DNA of 64,000 nt from Demequina muriae (lineage in GTDB: Bacteria > Actinomycetota > Actinomycetes > Actinomycetales > Demequinaceae): NCBI RefSeq assembly GCF_030418295.1, contig NZ_JAUHQA010000001.1, positions 1,426,001 to 1,490,000 of the forward strand. The letters are read 5' to 3'. Positions 1 to 8,670 of this stretch are shown here, piece by piece. Position 1 is the first letter of the stretch, and every line of letters begins with the position of its first letter. A model generated the notes under the pieces. The model did no database searches. It had not been told where the DNA came from and saw only the letters and a list, made by a program, of their open reading frames with translations. The translations under genes and the position numbers were made by a program.

Positions 1-94
1 CTCGGCGACCAGCGATGGCAGCCTGACAGCGAGGTGCTGGTGGGCGTGCGGTCGGCCGGGCTCGCATTCGCGCGATAGCGAGCAGCCCCGCGCG

Positions 95-664
95 TCACCT
101 CGACGCGGCGACGCACCCCGCCACATGGTCGTCCACGAGCCCACATGCCTGCATGAGCGCGTACATCGTGGTGGGGCCGACGAAGACGAAGCCCAGCGAC
201 TTCAGCTCCTTCGCGAGCGCCGCGGACTCCGGGGTGGAGGCGGGGACGTCCTCCCAGGTCTCAGGCGCCCCGGAGCGCGGCGGTGGCTGGTGCGACCACA
301 CCACCTCGTCGAGCGAGCGGCCAGCAGCGCGCAATGCCACGACCGCGCGCGCATTCGTGATCGCCGCCTCGATCTTGCGTCGATTGCGCACGATCCCCGC
401 ATCGGCCATGAGCCTCTCGACGTCGCTGTCATCGAACTCCGCCACCGCCTCAGGGGCGAACTGAGAGAAGGCCGCTCGGAACGACTCCCGCTTGCGCAGG
501 ATGGTCAGCCACGACAGCCCCGACTGAAACCCCTCGAGCACCATGCGCTCGAACAGGTCGGCATCGCCGTGGATCTCGTGGCCCCATTCCTCGTCGTGAT
601 ACCGCTCGTACAAGGGGTCGCCGTTGCCGAAGCAACGGGTGAGGTCGTTCGTCTCGGTGATCAT
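95..664 (-). CDS. tag: DNA-3-methyladenine glycosylase I
   Basis: A 189-residue base-excision repair enzyme that removes 3-methyladenine from alkylated DNA. The N-terminus carries the family signature TRCFGNGDPLYERYHDEEWG, giving Cys11 and His23 of the structural zinc site; the other two ligands are in the C-terminal DDHVAGC. The segment LEGFQSGLSW carries the conserved active-site Glu. Length matches the family (about 187-195). I chose the ATG at 664 rather than the long upstream extension because homology begins there and a -10-like CACACT sits 6 bases before it, suggesting a leaderless mRNA. Divergent from metF. Identification is secure. Confidence 0.95.
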   Translation of the reverse strand: MITETNDLTRCFGNGDPLYERYHDEEWGHEIHGDADLFERMVLEGFQSGLSWLTILRKRESFRAAFSQFAPEAVAEFDDSDVERLMADAGIVRNRRKIEAAITNARAVVALRAAGRSLDEVVWSHQPPPRSGAPETWEDVPASTPESAALAKELKSLGFVFVGPTTMYALMQACGLVDDHVAGCVAASR

Positions 665-851
665 GGGTCCAGTGTGGAGGAGCGGCGGCCGCCCCGCACC
701 GACAGGCCGGGAGTCGAGTGGACGGAGCGCGTCACAGCGGGCCAGGGGACGGCGCGCAGGCCCGGAGCACGGACACAGCGCACCTGCCCCGCGCTCCCCA
801 CGCCGACGCAGTGGCGCCGCGCCACTCCGCCGCACTATCGTGGCCAGCGCC

Positions 852-1745
852 ATGACCATCCGAGATCTCCTCCGCCATCGCGCGCCGACGCTCAGCTACG
901 AGCTGTTCCCTCCGCGCACCCCGACGGCAGAGGCCACGCTCGAGGCGACGATGACCACGCTCGCCGCGACGGACCCGGACTTCATGTCGATCACGTACGG
1001 CGCGTCGGGCACCACGCGCGGCACCTCGCGGTCGGTGGTGCAGCGGCTGGCTGAGGCGCACACCATCCCCCCGCTCGCGCACCTCACGTGCGTGGACCAG
1101 TCGCGCGCGGATCTGACGGCAGTGATCGAGGCCTACCTCGGCGAAGGCGTGCGCGACTTCCTCGCGCTGCGCGGCGACCCTCCCCAGGGCCAGAAGGATT
1201 GGCATCCCCACCCGGACGGGCTGCTCTACGCGAGCGAACTCGTGGTCCTGCTGCGCGAGGTCGCCCGCGCGCACGGCGTCGACGACCTCAGCATCGGCGT
1301 CACGGCGTTCCCTGCCCAGCACGCGATGCCGCAGTGGCGCCAGCAGGGCCTGGATGTGCTGCGCGCCAAGCAGGATGCCGGCGCCGACTTCGCGATCACC
1401 CAGGTGTTCTACGACGTCGACCACTACCGCGCGCTGGTGTCGGACGCCGCCGCAGACGGCATCGGCCTGCCGATCATCCCTGAGGTGATGCCGCTGGTCT
1501 CGGTGACCCGCGCGAACCGGGCCGCCCAGCTCACCGGAGTGCCGACTCCGGAGGCGCTGGTCGCGGACCTGGAGGCAGCCGAGGACGATGTCGCGGCCCG
1601 CAGGGCGGGCGTCGCGCACGCCGCGCGGCTGTCGCGAGACCTGCTCGATGCGGGCGCCCCCGGCATCCACGTCATCACGTTCAACAAGCACGAGGCCGCG
1701 CTGGAGCTGGTCTCTCAGCTGCCGCTGCGCGACATCGGCCACTAG
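852..1745 (+). CDS. metF: methylenetetrahydrofolate reductase
   Basis: A 297-residue TIM-barrel flavoprotein that reduces 5,10-methylene-THF to 5-methyl-THF, the methyl donor for methionine synthase. Family motifs are clear: SYELFPPRTP at the N-terminus, FMSITYGASG, FLALRGDPPQGQ and ITQVFYDVDHY. The start ATG at 852 is where homology begins; a TATCGT -10-like hexamer lies 10 bases upstream, so the 5' leader would be only a few bases. It shares the strand with metE 0.7 kb downstream, with an osmC-like gene on the opposite strand between them. The neighbourhood therefore supplies both the methyl donor and the B12-independent methyltransferase. Confidence 0.95.
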   Translation: MTIRDLLRHRAPTLSYELFPPRTPTAEATLEATMTTLAATDPDFMSITYGASGTTRGTSRSVVQRLAEAHTIPPLAHLTCVDQSRADLTAVIEAYLGEGVRDFLALRGDPPQGQKDWHPHPDGLLYASELVVLLREVARAHGVDDLSIGVTAFPAQHAMPQWRQQGLDVLRAKQDAGADFAITQVFYDVDHYRALVSDAAADGIGLPIIPEVMPLVSVTRANRAAQLTGVPTPEALVADLEAAEDDVAARRAGVAHAARLSRDLLDAGAPGIHVITFNKHEAALELVSQLPLRDIGH

Positions 1746-1775
1746 CCTCAACCGGCGGCTGATGCGCGCATCGGG

Positions 1776-2219
1776 TTAGGCGGCTCCGTCTGCGGTCTTC
1801 AGCGTCACGGGAGAGCCTGCGCTGACGGTGCGGGACACCGTGCACGTCTTCTCTTCGGCGGCCTTCAGAGCGGCGCCGATGCGCGCGCGGGCCTTGTCGC
1901 CGTCCTCGCCCTCGGGGAACGCGACGTCGAAGAGCACCTCGATGTTGCGCAGGAACGCGGGCGAGGAGCCCGCGACCTTCTGCGCGTCGACCGTGACATC
2001 AAACTTGGTCGGATCGGCGCGCCGCGACGTCATCATGTCGAGATCGGTGGCCGAGCAGCCGGCGATCGCGACCATCAGCAGCTCGATGGAGCTGAGCGCG
2101 CCGTCGACGTTGTGTCCGAACCGGTATTCGGCACCCTCGGCGTTCCTGGCCAGGTAGACGCCCTCCGCTTCGCGTGTGAGAGTGACCTGCTTGTCGGTGA
2201 TTTCTTCCATGGTTGCCAT
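1776..2219 (-). CDS. OsmC/Ohr family peroxiredoxin-like protein
   Basis: A 147-residue OsmC-fold protein. Two cysteines expected of the thiol peroxidase site are present, one in AIAGCSATDLDM and one in EEKTCTVSRT, so it is probably active against organic hydroperoxides. It resembles the YhfA/OsmC branch more than Ohr, but the subfamily is not certain. It starts at ATG 2219, with a second possible ATG at 2210. It lies convergent to metF and divergent from metE. A sulfur-metabolism link is suggested only by position. Confidence 0.85.
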   Translation of the reverse strand: MATMEEITDKQVTLTREAEGVYLARNAEGAEYRFGHNVDGALSSIELLMVAIAGCSATDLDMMTSRRADPTKFDVTVDAQKVAGSSPAFLRNIEVLFDVAFPEGEDGDKARARIGAALKAAEEKTCTVSRTVSAGSPVTLKTADGAA

Positions 2220-2416
2220 CCTCGCATCCTGGCGAGGTGCGGCTGACGCCCGTCACGCGGGGCCGCGTCTCACGATGCGGACACCGCGTCTCACCGCCGC
2301 ATAGCCATGCACGCTCGCACCGGCTAGACTCGCGCACGAACGCATCGGCGCTGAATGCACGCGTCGACCAAGCGCAATGGCGAGCCCGCCGCGCACCAAG
2401 ACCTCCACGAGGAACC

Positions 2417-4744
2417 ATGTCTGACATCACCAATGCATCTGCCCCTGCGCCCGCCTTCCCCGGCGGCACGATCCTTGGTTACCCGCGCATCGGCCGAATG
2501 CGCGAGCTAAAGCGGGCCCTCGAGTCGTTCTGGAAGGGCGCCTCGACCGAGGCGGACCTCGAGTCCGTCGCCAAGGAGGTCCGCCTCGCGAACCTGGAGC
2601 GCCTTGCCGCGCTCGGCCTGGGCCGCGCCGACTCGTCGATTCCGTCGAACTTCTCCTTCTACGACCACATGCTCGATGCGTCGGTGGCCTTCGGCGTCGT
2701 TCCCACGCGCTTCAAGGACTACGAGCTCGAGCACGGCGGCTTCGACCTGTCCGGCTACTCGGTGATCGCCCGCGGCGAGGGCGACAAGGCCCCGCTCGAG
2801 ATGACCAAGTGGTTCGACTCGAACTACCACTACCTGGTGCCCGAGATCGGCCCCGAGTCCACGTTCGAGCTCGCCTCGCTGCGGTGGGTCGACGAGTTCG
2901 TCGAGGCCAAGGAGGCCGGCTTCGTCACGCGCCCGGTGATCCCCGGCCCGCTGACGTTCCTGTACCTGTCCAAGCCCTCCGACGACGCGCCCACCGGCTT
3001 CGAGCCGATCGAGCGTCTCGACGACCTGCTGGCCACGTACGACGACCTCCTCGCCGAGCTCGCGGCAGCGGGCGCCGAGTGGGTGCAGATCGACGAGCCG
3101 ATCCTGGTCGCCGACATCGCTGCCGACCGCAGCGAGGTGCTCGCCAACGCCGCCAAGGCGTACGCGAACCTGGTGGGGCTGGAGAAGCGCCCCGCGCTGT
3201 TCGTCGCTGCGCCGTACCACTCGCTCGGCGACGCGCTTCCCGTCCTGAAGGACGCGGGCGTCGACGCCATCGGCATCGACCTCGTGCGCGGCTCGGTTCC
3301 GGCCGATGTCGATCTGACGGGCGCGACCATCGTCGCGGGCGTCGTGGATGGCCACAACATCTGGCGCACCGATCTCGACGAGGCGCTGCGGAAGGCGGAT
3401 GCGGTCGCTGCGCTCGGCGCGACGGTCACCGTCTCCTCCAGCACCAGCCTGTTCCACGTCCCGCACACCCTGCAGGGCGAGGAGCACCTCGGCGAGGAGC
3501 TGCTCAGCTGGCTGGCATTCGCGGACGAGAAGGTGGCGGAGATCGTCACTCTTGCCGCCGCTCGCGAGCAGGGCGAGCACGCCGTCGCCGGCGCCCTCGG
3601 GGAGGCCCGTGCCGCGCTGAAGGCGCGCGCCGAGCACCCGGGCACCAACCGCGCCGATGTGCGCGATGCGCTCGCCGAGGTGGACCCGGGCTGGTTCGAG
3701 CGCGGGCCGTACTCGGCACGTGCGGCCGCCCAGGCGAACCGCTTCCACCTGCCGGAGCTGGCCACGACGACCATCGGCTCGTTCCCGCAGACCCCCGAGA
3801 TCCGCAAGGCACGCGCCGCGTGGGCCAAGGGCGAGCTGTCCGACGCCGACTACGAGCAGGCGATGAAGGACGAGATCGCCTCCGTCGTGCGCCTCCAGGA
3901 GGACCTCGGGCTCGACGTGCTGGTGCACGGCGAGGCCGAGCGCAACGACATGGTGCAGTACTTCGCGGAGCTGCTCGACGGCTTCGACGTCACCAAGAAC
4001 GGCTGGGTCCAGTCGTACGGCTCGCGCTGCACGCGTCCGTCGATCCTGTGGGGCGACGTCGCACGCTCGGCGCCCATGACGGTGCGCTGGGCCGAGTACG
4101 CGCAGTCGCTGTCGGACAAGCCCGTCAAGGGCATGCTGACCGGACCGGTGACGATCCTCGCGTGGTCGTTCGTGCGCGACGACCAGCCGCTGGGCGACAC
4201 TGCCAACCAGGTGGGCCTGGCGCTGCGCCAGGAGATCGCTGACCTGGAGGCTGCCGGCATCGGCATCATCCAGGTCGACGAGCCCGCCCTCCGCGAGCTC
4301 CTCCCGCTCAAGAAGTCGGAGCAGTCCGCGTACCTCGACTGGTCCGTGAACTCGTTCCGTCTGGCGACCTCGGGAGCGAAGGACGACACCCAGGTGCACA
4401 CGCACCTGTGCTACTCCGAGTTCGGCGAGATCATCGACGCGATCGACGGCCTGAACGCCGACGTCACCTCGATCGAGGCCGCGCGCTCGCGCATGGAGGT
4501 CCTGCCTGCCATTCGCAGCCACGGCTACGAGCGCCAGATCGGGCCGGGCGTGTGGGACATCCACTCGCCGCGCGTGCCGTCGACGCAGGAGGTCACGGAG
4601 CTGCTGCAGCTGGCGAAGGACTCGATCCCCGGCAAGCAGCTGTGGGTCAACCCGGACTGCGGCCTCAAGACCCGCGGCTACGCAGAGACCACCGAGACGC
4701 TGACGCACATGCTGGAGGCGACGCGCGCCGTCCGCGGCGTGTAG
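2417..4744 (+). CDS. metE: cobalamin-independent methionine synthase
   Basis: A 775-residue 5-methyltetrahydropteroyltriglutamate-homocysteine methyltransferase, the last step of methionine synthesis. It has the usual two-barrel form: an N-terminal half beginning GGTILGYPRIGRMRELK and a catalytic C-terminal half with TTIGSFPQTPEIR. Zinc ligands are visible as His663 and Cys665 in THLCYSEF and Cys748 in NPDCGLKTR. The ATG at 2417 was chosen because an ACGAGGA ribosome-binding site precedes it; the open frame continues upstream to 2213 without homology. About 200 bp of leader-sized DNA upstream contains no SAM or cobalamin riboswitch that I can recognise. A strong terminator follows. Confidence 0.96.
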   Translation: MSDITNASAPAPAFPGGTILGYPRIGRMRELKRALESFWKGASTEADLESVAKEVRLANLERLAALGLGRADSSIPSNFSFYDHMLDASVAFGVVPTRFKDYELEHGGFDLSGYSVIARGEGDKAPLEMTKWFDSNYHYLVPEIGPESTFELASLRWVDEFVEAKEAGFVTRPVIPGPLTFLYLSKPSDDAPTGFEPIERLDDLLATYDDLLAELAAAGAEWVQIDEPILVADIAADRSEVLANAAKAYANLVGLEKRPALFVAAPYHSLGDALPVLKDAGVDAIGIDLVRGSVPADVDLTGATIVAGVVDGHNIWRTDLDEALRKADAVAALGATVTVSSSTSLFHVPHTLQGEEHLGEELLSWLAFADEKVAEIVTLAAAREQGEHAVAGALGEARAALKARAEHPGTNRADVRDALAEVDPGWFERGPYSARAAAQANRFHLPELATTTIGSFPQTPEIRKARAAWAKGELSDADYEQAMKDEIASVVRLQEDLGLDVLVHGEAERNDMVQYFAELLDGFDVTKNGWVQSYGSRCTRPSILWGDVARSAPMTVRWAEYAQSLSDKPVKGMLTGPVTILAWSFVRDDQPLGDTANQVGLALRQEIADLEAAGIGIIQVDEPALRELLPLKKSEQSAYLDWSVNSFRLATSGAKDDTQVHTHLCYSEFGEIIDAIDGLNADVTSIEAARSRMEVLPAIRSHGYERQIGPGVWDIHSPRVPSTQEVTELLQLAKDSIPGKQLWVNPDCGLKTRGYAETTETLTHMLEATRAVRGV

Positions 4745-4773
4745 GTCATCGCGTCGTCCACTCGGACGCGAAG

Positions 4774-4815
4774 CGACGAAGGCCCGGCCCCCGCAAGGGG
4801 ACCGGGCCTTCGTCG
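4774..4815. terminator. bidirectional terminator after metE
   Basis: A 19-base arm (4774-4792) pairs with 4797-4815 around a GCAA tetraloop, with one mismatch near the loop. The helix is GC-rich and lies between the convergent metE and pilin genes. The base run after it is not a pure T-tract, as is common in actinomycetes. It can serve both strands. Confidence 0.85.
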
Positions 4816-4832
4816 CGTTCCGTTGAGGATCC

Positions 4833-5252
4833 TTACGGGCAGGCCGCCTGTTCGACGTAGCCGTTCTGAGCGTCGAAGCGAACGCCGGGACTTGCCGCCG
4901 CCTCGCCGCCCGGGTGACGCAGCTGCACGCACCACGACTCGATGTCGCCGCCGGTGAACGTGACGAACTCGACGCCGGGGGAGGCACCGAACGCCACCTC
5001 GCCGTCGATCACGTACCTGCGGTCCCCGTTCAGCGTGACGGTGGGGCTGCCCCCCTCGTCGTACGCTGCGCGCACCATCGTGCCGAGGTTCATCGCGTCG
5101 GACTGCGCCGCTGCGTCATTCGCCTTCCTGGTGTGATCCAGGTACAGCGGAATGGCGATCGCGGCGAGTATCGCGACGATGACGATGACCACCAGCAGTT
5201 CAGGCAACGTGAAGCCCGCATCGGATCCCCGCCGTGAGGTGGGGACTGTCAT
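4833..5252 (-). CDS. type IV pilin-like protein (prepilin)
   Basis: A 139-residue prepilin. The type III signal is textbook: a short basic leader ending in Gly13, then FTLPELLVVIVIVAILAAIAIP, so prepilin peptidase should cut G13|F14 and methylate the Phe; Glu is at mature position 5. The hydrophobic helix is followed by a short globular domain with two cysteines (SWCVQL and the C-terminal AACP) that could form the C-terminal disulfide loop of a pilin. A GGAAGAAGA ribosome-binding site precedes the ATG. No assembly ATPase, prepilin peptidase or platform protein is in the window, so it is an orphan here. It could be a pilin or a pseudopilin. Confidence 0.88.
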   Translation of the reverse strand: MTVPTSRRGSDAGFTLPELLVVIVIVAILAAIAIPLYLDHTRKANDAAAQSDAMNLGTMVRAAYDEGGSPTVTLNGDRRYVIDGEVAFGASPGVEFVTFTGGDIESWCVQLRHPGGEAAASPGVRFDAQNGYVEQAACP

Positions 5253-5274
5253 TGTTGTCTTCTTCCATAGTCAA

Positions 5275-5290
5275 CCCCGCCATGGCGGGG
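5275..5290. repeat. perfect 16-bp palindrome upstream of the pilin gene
   Basis: CCCCGCCATGGCGGGG lies about 22 bp upstream of the pilin start, at the edge of the intergenic region. It may be an operator or a hairpin near the 5' end of the transcript. No function can be assigned. Confidence 0.4.
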
Positions 5291-5405
5291 GCCGCCCGCC
5301 CTGCGTGGGAGACATTCCCTGGGCGACGCCACCATCGTCACCCACGGCACCCGGGCGCGCAAGAGCCAAAGGGAGCGCCGATGCTCGCGCCCGCACGGGG
5401 GTGGT

Positions 5406-5900
5406 CTAGGTCGAGCTCACGTCCAGTTGGTAGTAGGCGACGTCGATCCACCGGTCGAACTTGCGTCCCACCTCGCGCAGCTGCCCGACCTCGCTCCACC
5501 CTGTCGCCAGGTGCAGGGCGATCGAGGCGTCGTTGGGCAGGGCGATGAGCGAGATTGCAGAGTGCGGGTGGCCCGTGCGCAGTCGCGCGATGAGCGCATC
5601 GTAGAGCTTGCGGCCGAGTCCGCGCCCGCCGGCGCCGTGGGCGAGGTAGATGGTGGTCTCGACGGAGTGGCGGTAGGCCGCGCGGGGACGGTACTGAGCG
5701 GCGTAGGCGAAGCCGATGATCGAGCCCTCGTCCTCGAGCACGAGCCACGGCAAGTCCAGCTCCTGCACGCGCGCGATCCGCGACGCCATGTCTTCGCTGG
5801 ACACCTCCTCGTACTCGAAGGTGATGACGGTCTCGCGCACGTAGGGGTTGTAGAGCGCGGCGATGGCCGCGGCATCGGCAGTGGTGGCGTCACGGATCAT
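5406..5900 (-). CDS. GNAT N-acetyltransferase, phosphinothricin acetyltransferase-like
   Basis: A 164-residue GNAT protein of the Pat/Bar/YncA type (COG1247). Diagnostic segments are ALYNPYVRETVITFEYEEV near the N-terminus and the acetyl-CoA pyrophosphate loop GAGGRGLGRKLY. Members acetylate small amines such as phosphinothricin or methionine sulfone; the substrate here is unknown. A CAGAAT hexamer 6 bases before ATG 5900 fits a leaderless promoter. The next gene downstream reads convergently only after the pilin gap, so it is probably monocistronic. Confidence 0.85.
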   Translation of the reverse strand: MIRDATTADAAAIAALYNPYVRETVITFEYEEVSSEDMASRIARVQELDLPWLVLEDEGSIIGFAYAAQYRPRAAYRHSVETTIYLAHGAGGRGLGRKLYDALIARLRTGHPHSAISLIALPNDASIALHLATGWSEVGQLREVGRKFDRWIDVAYYQLDVSST

Positions 5901-5943
5901 GGGGACATTCTGCCGTGTGGCGGGGCCGGCGTCGTGCGGCTGA

Positions 5944-6309
5944 TCAGCCTTCCGACAGGAGCCCGACGATGTTGCCCTCGGTGTCGCGGAAGCGCGCCCA
6001 GTACCCGTGGTCGCCGCCGACCTCCTGCTTGGGTTCGACGACCTCGCCTCCCGCCTGCGTCACGCGGTCCAGCACCGGAGCGAGGTCGGGATTCGCATCG
6101 AAGTAGACCATCGTTCCGGACTCGCTCGGGACCCAGTCCGCGCCGTGGGACAGCGCGCCCGACACTCCCGAATCGGTTTCGAAGATGGACTTGCGATGGC
6201 CCTCGCCGTCGTCCTCGGGCGAGAACTCCGCCTTCAGGACGGAGCGGTAGAACGCGGTCGCGCGCTCCAGGTCTGTCACGGGGATCTCGAACCACGTCAG
6301 GGTGTTCAT
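5944..6309 (-). CDS. VOC (glyoxalase/bleomycin-resistance fold) protein
   Basis: A 121-residue single-domain vicinal-oxygen-chelate protein, beginning TWFEIPVTDLERATAFYRSVL and ending FRDTEGNIVGLL, both typical of the PhnB/glyoxalase-like group. These act as small lyases, dioxygenases or drug-binding proteins, often as dimers; the ligand cannot be inferred. An AAGGA ribosome-binding site precedes ATG 6309. It is followed 43 bp later by the Pat-like acetyltransferase on the same strand, which has its own promoter-like element. Confidence 0.82.
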   Translation of the reverse strand: MNTLTWFEIPVTDLERATAFYRSVLKAEFSPEDDGEGHRKSIFETDSGVSGALSHGADWVPSESGTMVYFDANPDLAPVLDRVTQAGGEVVEPKQEVGGDHGYWARFRDTEGNIVGLLSEG

Positions 6310-6405
6310 GGCTGTCCTTGTGCGTCGAACCGTTCTGTGAAGTGCCAGTGTCGTCCGGGGGGCTCAGACAAGCATTGTCGAACCGCGCGCAGAACCCGTC
6401 AAGCG

Positions 6406-7695
6406 CTACGTGGACGCGTCGCGCTGTGCTCGTCCGGTCACCCGCGAGGGGGTGGCGCCAGGCGACGGCGCACGCGCCGGTGACGTGCTTGCGCCCCACC
6501 ACGTCCCCGGGGGCGGGATCTTGTTGGCGAAGCGCATGAGCAGCGAACCCGTCACGGCGAGAATCAGCACGTACGCGGCCGTGAAGGGCCCCAGTTGGGA
6601 CTCGGCTCCAGCCGCGACTCCCAGGCCGGCGATGACGATCGAGAACTCTCCGCGCGGCACGAGCGACAGGCCCGTGCGCCACTGGCCCTTGGGCCCGATG
6701 CCGTTGCGCTTGGCGGCCCACATCCCCGTGTAGATCTTGGTGACGGCGGTGACGAGCGCGAGCGCGAGCGCGGGGAGCAGGACCGGAATCAGATCTCGAG
6801 GGTCGATCATCAGGCCGAAGAAGACGAAGAACAGGCCGCCGAACACGTCGCGCAGCGGCGGCAGCAGGGTGCGCACATCGTCCGCGACCTGGCCTGACAG
6901 CGTGAGGCCAAGCAGGAACGCGCCGACCGCCGCCGAGACCTGGACCGCGTCGGCGAGCCCGGCGACCAGGAACGTCAGGCCGAGGACGCCCAGCAGCAGC
7001 AGCTCACGCGAGCGCGAGTGCACCAGTCGCGACACGTGGTGCGAGAAGCGCATGGAGATCACGAAGGCGAGCGCGACGATCCCCAGCGCAACGCCGGCGG
7101 CGATCGCGCCCTGGACCAGAGAGGCGCCCACCAGCAGCACCGCGACGATGGGCAGGAACACCGCCATCACGATGTCCTCCATGACGAGCAGGCTCAGCAG
7201 CACGGGAGTCTCGCGGTTCGCCACGCGATCGAAGTCGTCCAGCAGGCGCGCGATGATGCCGGACGACGAGATGTAGGTGACGCCGGCGAGCAGCAGCGCG
7301 GCGGTGGGCGACCAGCCCAGCATCAGGCCGACGGCGAAGCCGGGCACCGCGTTCGCGACGCCGTCCAGCAGGCCGGCCGCCCAGTTCGACTTGAGCCCGT
7401 TGCGCAGGTCCTCAGGCGAGTACTCGAGCCCGAGGAGCAGCAGCAGGAGCACCACGCCGATCTCTGCGCCGACCTCGAGGAACTCCTCGCCGGCGCTGAC
7501 GGGGATGAAGCCGCCGTCGCCCATGACCAGACCCGCGAGCAGGTACAACGGGATCGAGGGGATTCCGAGCCGGGCGGCGACGCGTCCGAGCGCGGCCAGC
7601 ACCAGCAGGATGATTCCGAGCTCGATCAGCACCGCGCCCGCGTGGCTGGTCTCCGGCTCCGGGAGCACCTCCAGCGGCAGCGCGATGGCGAGCAT
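6406..7695 (-). CDS. cation:proton antiporter, KhtU/KefB type
   Basis: A 429-residue CPA2-type monovalent cation/proton antiporter with about 11-12 predicted membrane helices. The N-terminal part (IPLYLLAGLVMGDGGFIP, then the EVGVVLLLLLLGLE-like segment and MEDIVMAVFLP) is characteristic of Kef/KhtU. It probably exports K+ in exchange for protons. It starts at ATG 7695, two bases after the stop of the regulatory subunit gene, so the two are translated as an operon; the open frame's further upstream extension overlaps that subunit and is not real. There is no C-terminal RCK domain in the protein itself. Confidence 0.9.
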   Translation of the reverse strand: MLAIALPLEVLPEPETSHAGAVLIELGIILLVLAALGRVAARLGIPSIPLYLLAGLVMGDGGFIPVSAGEEFLEVGAEIGVVLLLLLLGLEYSPEDLRNGLKSNWAAGLLDGVANAVPGFAVGLMLGWSPTAALLLAGVTYISSSGIIARLLDDFDRVANRETPVLLSLLVMEDIVMAVFLPIVAVLLVGASLVQGAIAAGVALGIVALAFVISMRFSHHVSRLVHSRSRELLLLGVLGLTFLVAGLADAVQVSAAVGAFLLGLTLSGQVADDVRTLLPPLRDVFGGLFFVFFGLMIDPRDLIPVLLPALALALVTAVTKIYTGMWAAKRNGIGPKGQWRTGLSLVPRGEFSIVIAGLGVAAGAESQLGPFTAAYVLILAVTGSLLMRFANKIPPPGTWWGASTSPARAPSPGATPSRVTGRAQRDAST

Positions 7696-7697
7696 CG

Positions 7698-8177
7698 CTA
7701 TCCCGTCAGGATCGAGGTGGCGCTGCGTACAGCGTCGGCGCCGCCCATGACCAGGACCGTGTCCCCGGCGCGCAGGGTGAAGTCCGGCTCGGGCCCGGGG
7801 ATGCCGTCGTCGCCGCGGATCACGGCGACGACCGAGGCGGACGTCTCCGTGCGGATGCGGCCGTCGCCGATGGTCTTGTCCGTCAGCCCGCCCACCGCAG
7901 GCATGGTGACCCACTCGATGGACAGGCCCTCCACCATGTGGCTGAGCGTGTCGAGGCGGGCTGTGATGTTGGTGCCGCCCAGCAGCTCGGCGACCTTGGA
8001 CGCGTCGCCCTCGGAGAGCTCGACCGTGCCCTTGCACGAATCGGGGTCCTCGCGGTCGTACAACGCGATGTCACGCTTGCCGTCGCGACGGACCACCACT
8101 CCTACGTGGTCGCCGCCTTCGGCCTGGAACTCGTACCGGACACCGATGCCCGGGAGCGGAGTCTCGTAGATGTTCAT
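7698..8177 (-). CDS. K+/H+ antiporter regulatory subunit, KhtT type (TrkA-C domain)
   Basis: A 159-residue cytoplasmic protein beginning MNIYETPLPGIGVRYEF, as in KhtT. The C-terminal RCK_C/TrkA-C domain is seen in GLTDKTIGDGRIRTETSASV and FTLRAGDTVLVMGG; in characterised relatives this domain binds c-di-AMP or other ligands and gates the antiporter. It is directly followed by the transporter gene with a 2-bp gap. ATG 8177 was chosen because of homology and a CAGACT hexamer 6 bases upstream (leaderless promoter); the open frame extends 24 codons further without support. Confidence 0.88.
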   Translation of the reverse strand: MNIYETPLPGIGVRYEFQAEGGDHVGVVVRRDGKRDIALYDREDPDSCKGTVELSEGDASKVAELLGGTNITARLDTLSHMVEGLSIEWVTMPAVGGLTDKTIGDGRIRTETSASVVAVIRGDDGIPGPEPDFTLRAGDTVLVMGGADAVRSATSILTG

Positions 8178-8181
8178 GCGC

Positions 8182-8631
8182 TCAGTCTGGCACGGAGCCG
8201 GCTGTGCCATCCGTGGGCGTGACGTCCGTGAACGAGGCCTCGTACTCATCGTCGACGGCGTCGGCGCTCCAGTCGACCGAATAGTGAGTCGGGGTTCCGT
8301 CGGCGGACTGCCTCAGCGCCACGCTGTGAGCGCCCTCCGCACGCGCCTCGTCGTGCCGCGTGATGTAGTCCGCGAGGGTGTCGAAGGACTCGATGGTGGT
8401 GAACTCGTCGATCTCGCTCCACTCATCCAGACCCTCGACCTCGACGACCTCGTGATCGCGCACGGTGACGCGCCACTCGCCGTGGGCCGGGCCGAAGACG
8501 GTGATGGTCGCCTCAAACGTGTAGTCCGCCGGCTCGTCCCAGGGATCGGCAGAACCCTCGGAGCACGCGCTCGTCGCCGCGACCGCGGCCACTGCGGCCA
8601 TGAGCAGGGAACCGCGCCTTCGCCGTCGCAT
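8182..8631 (-). CDS. DUF6174-like exported protein
   Basis: A 149-residue secreted or lipid-anchored protein. It has an arginine-rich N-region, a hydrophobic stretch and a possible lipobox (ATSAC) with Cys23. The mature part resembles DUF6174: a tyrosine-containing strand (DYTFEATITV), then WRVTVRDHEVVEVEG, then a helix starting TIESFDTLADYI, and a C-terminal strand THYSVDW. Function is unknown. A CATAGT hexamer 6 bases before ATG 8631 fits a leaderless promoter. The gene lies four bases before the khtT-like start, so it may be cotranscribed with the antiporter although khtT has its own -10. Confidence 0.65.
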   Translation of the reverse strand: MRRRRRGSLLMAAVAAVAATSACSEGSADPWDEPADYTFEATITVFGPAHGEWRVTVRDHEVVEVEGLDEWSEIDEFTTIESFDTLADYITRHDEARAEGAHSVALRQSADGTPTHYSVDWSADAVDDEYEASFTDVTPTDGTAGSVPD

Positions 8632-8670
8632 GAGGCCACTATGTCAGCGGGCATACGCCCGGGGAAGGCG

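Noticed and set aside
2220-2416. Possible SAM or cobalamin riboswitch upstream of metE
   Set aside because: The leader has no recognisable conserved core of either class; the sequence reads as ordinary intergenic DNA.
2507-4987. Long open frames antisense to metE and to other GC-rich genes
   Set aside because: They mirror the codon structure of real genes, have no homology-like motifs and no promoters.
7696-8037. Longer N-terminus for the antiporter, suggesting a fusion or frameshift
   Set aside because: It overlaps the regulatory-subunit gene in another frame; the membrane protein begins naturally at 7695.
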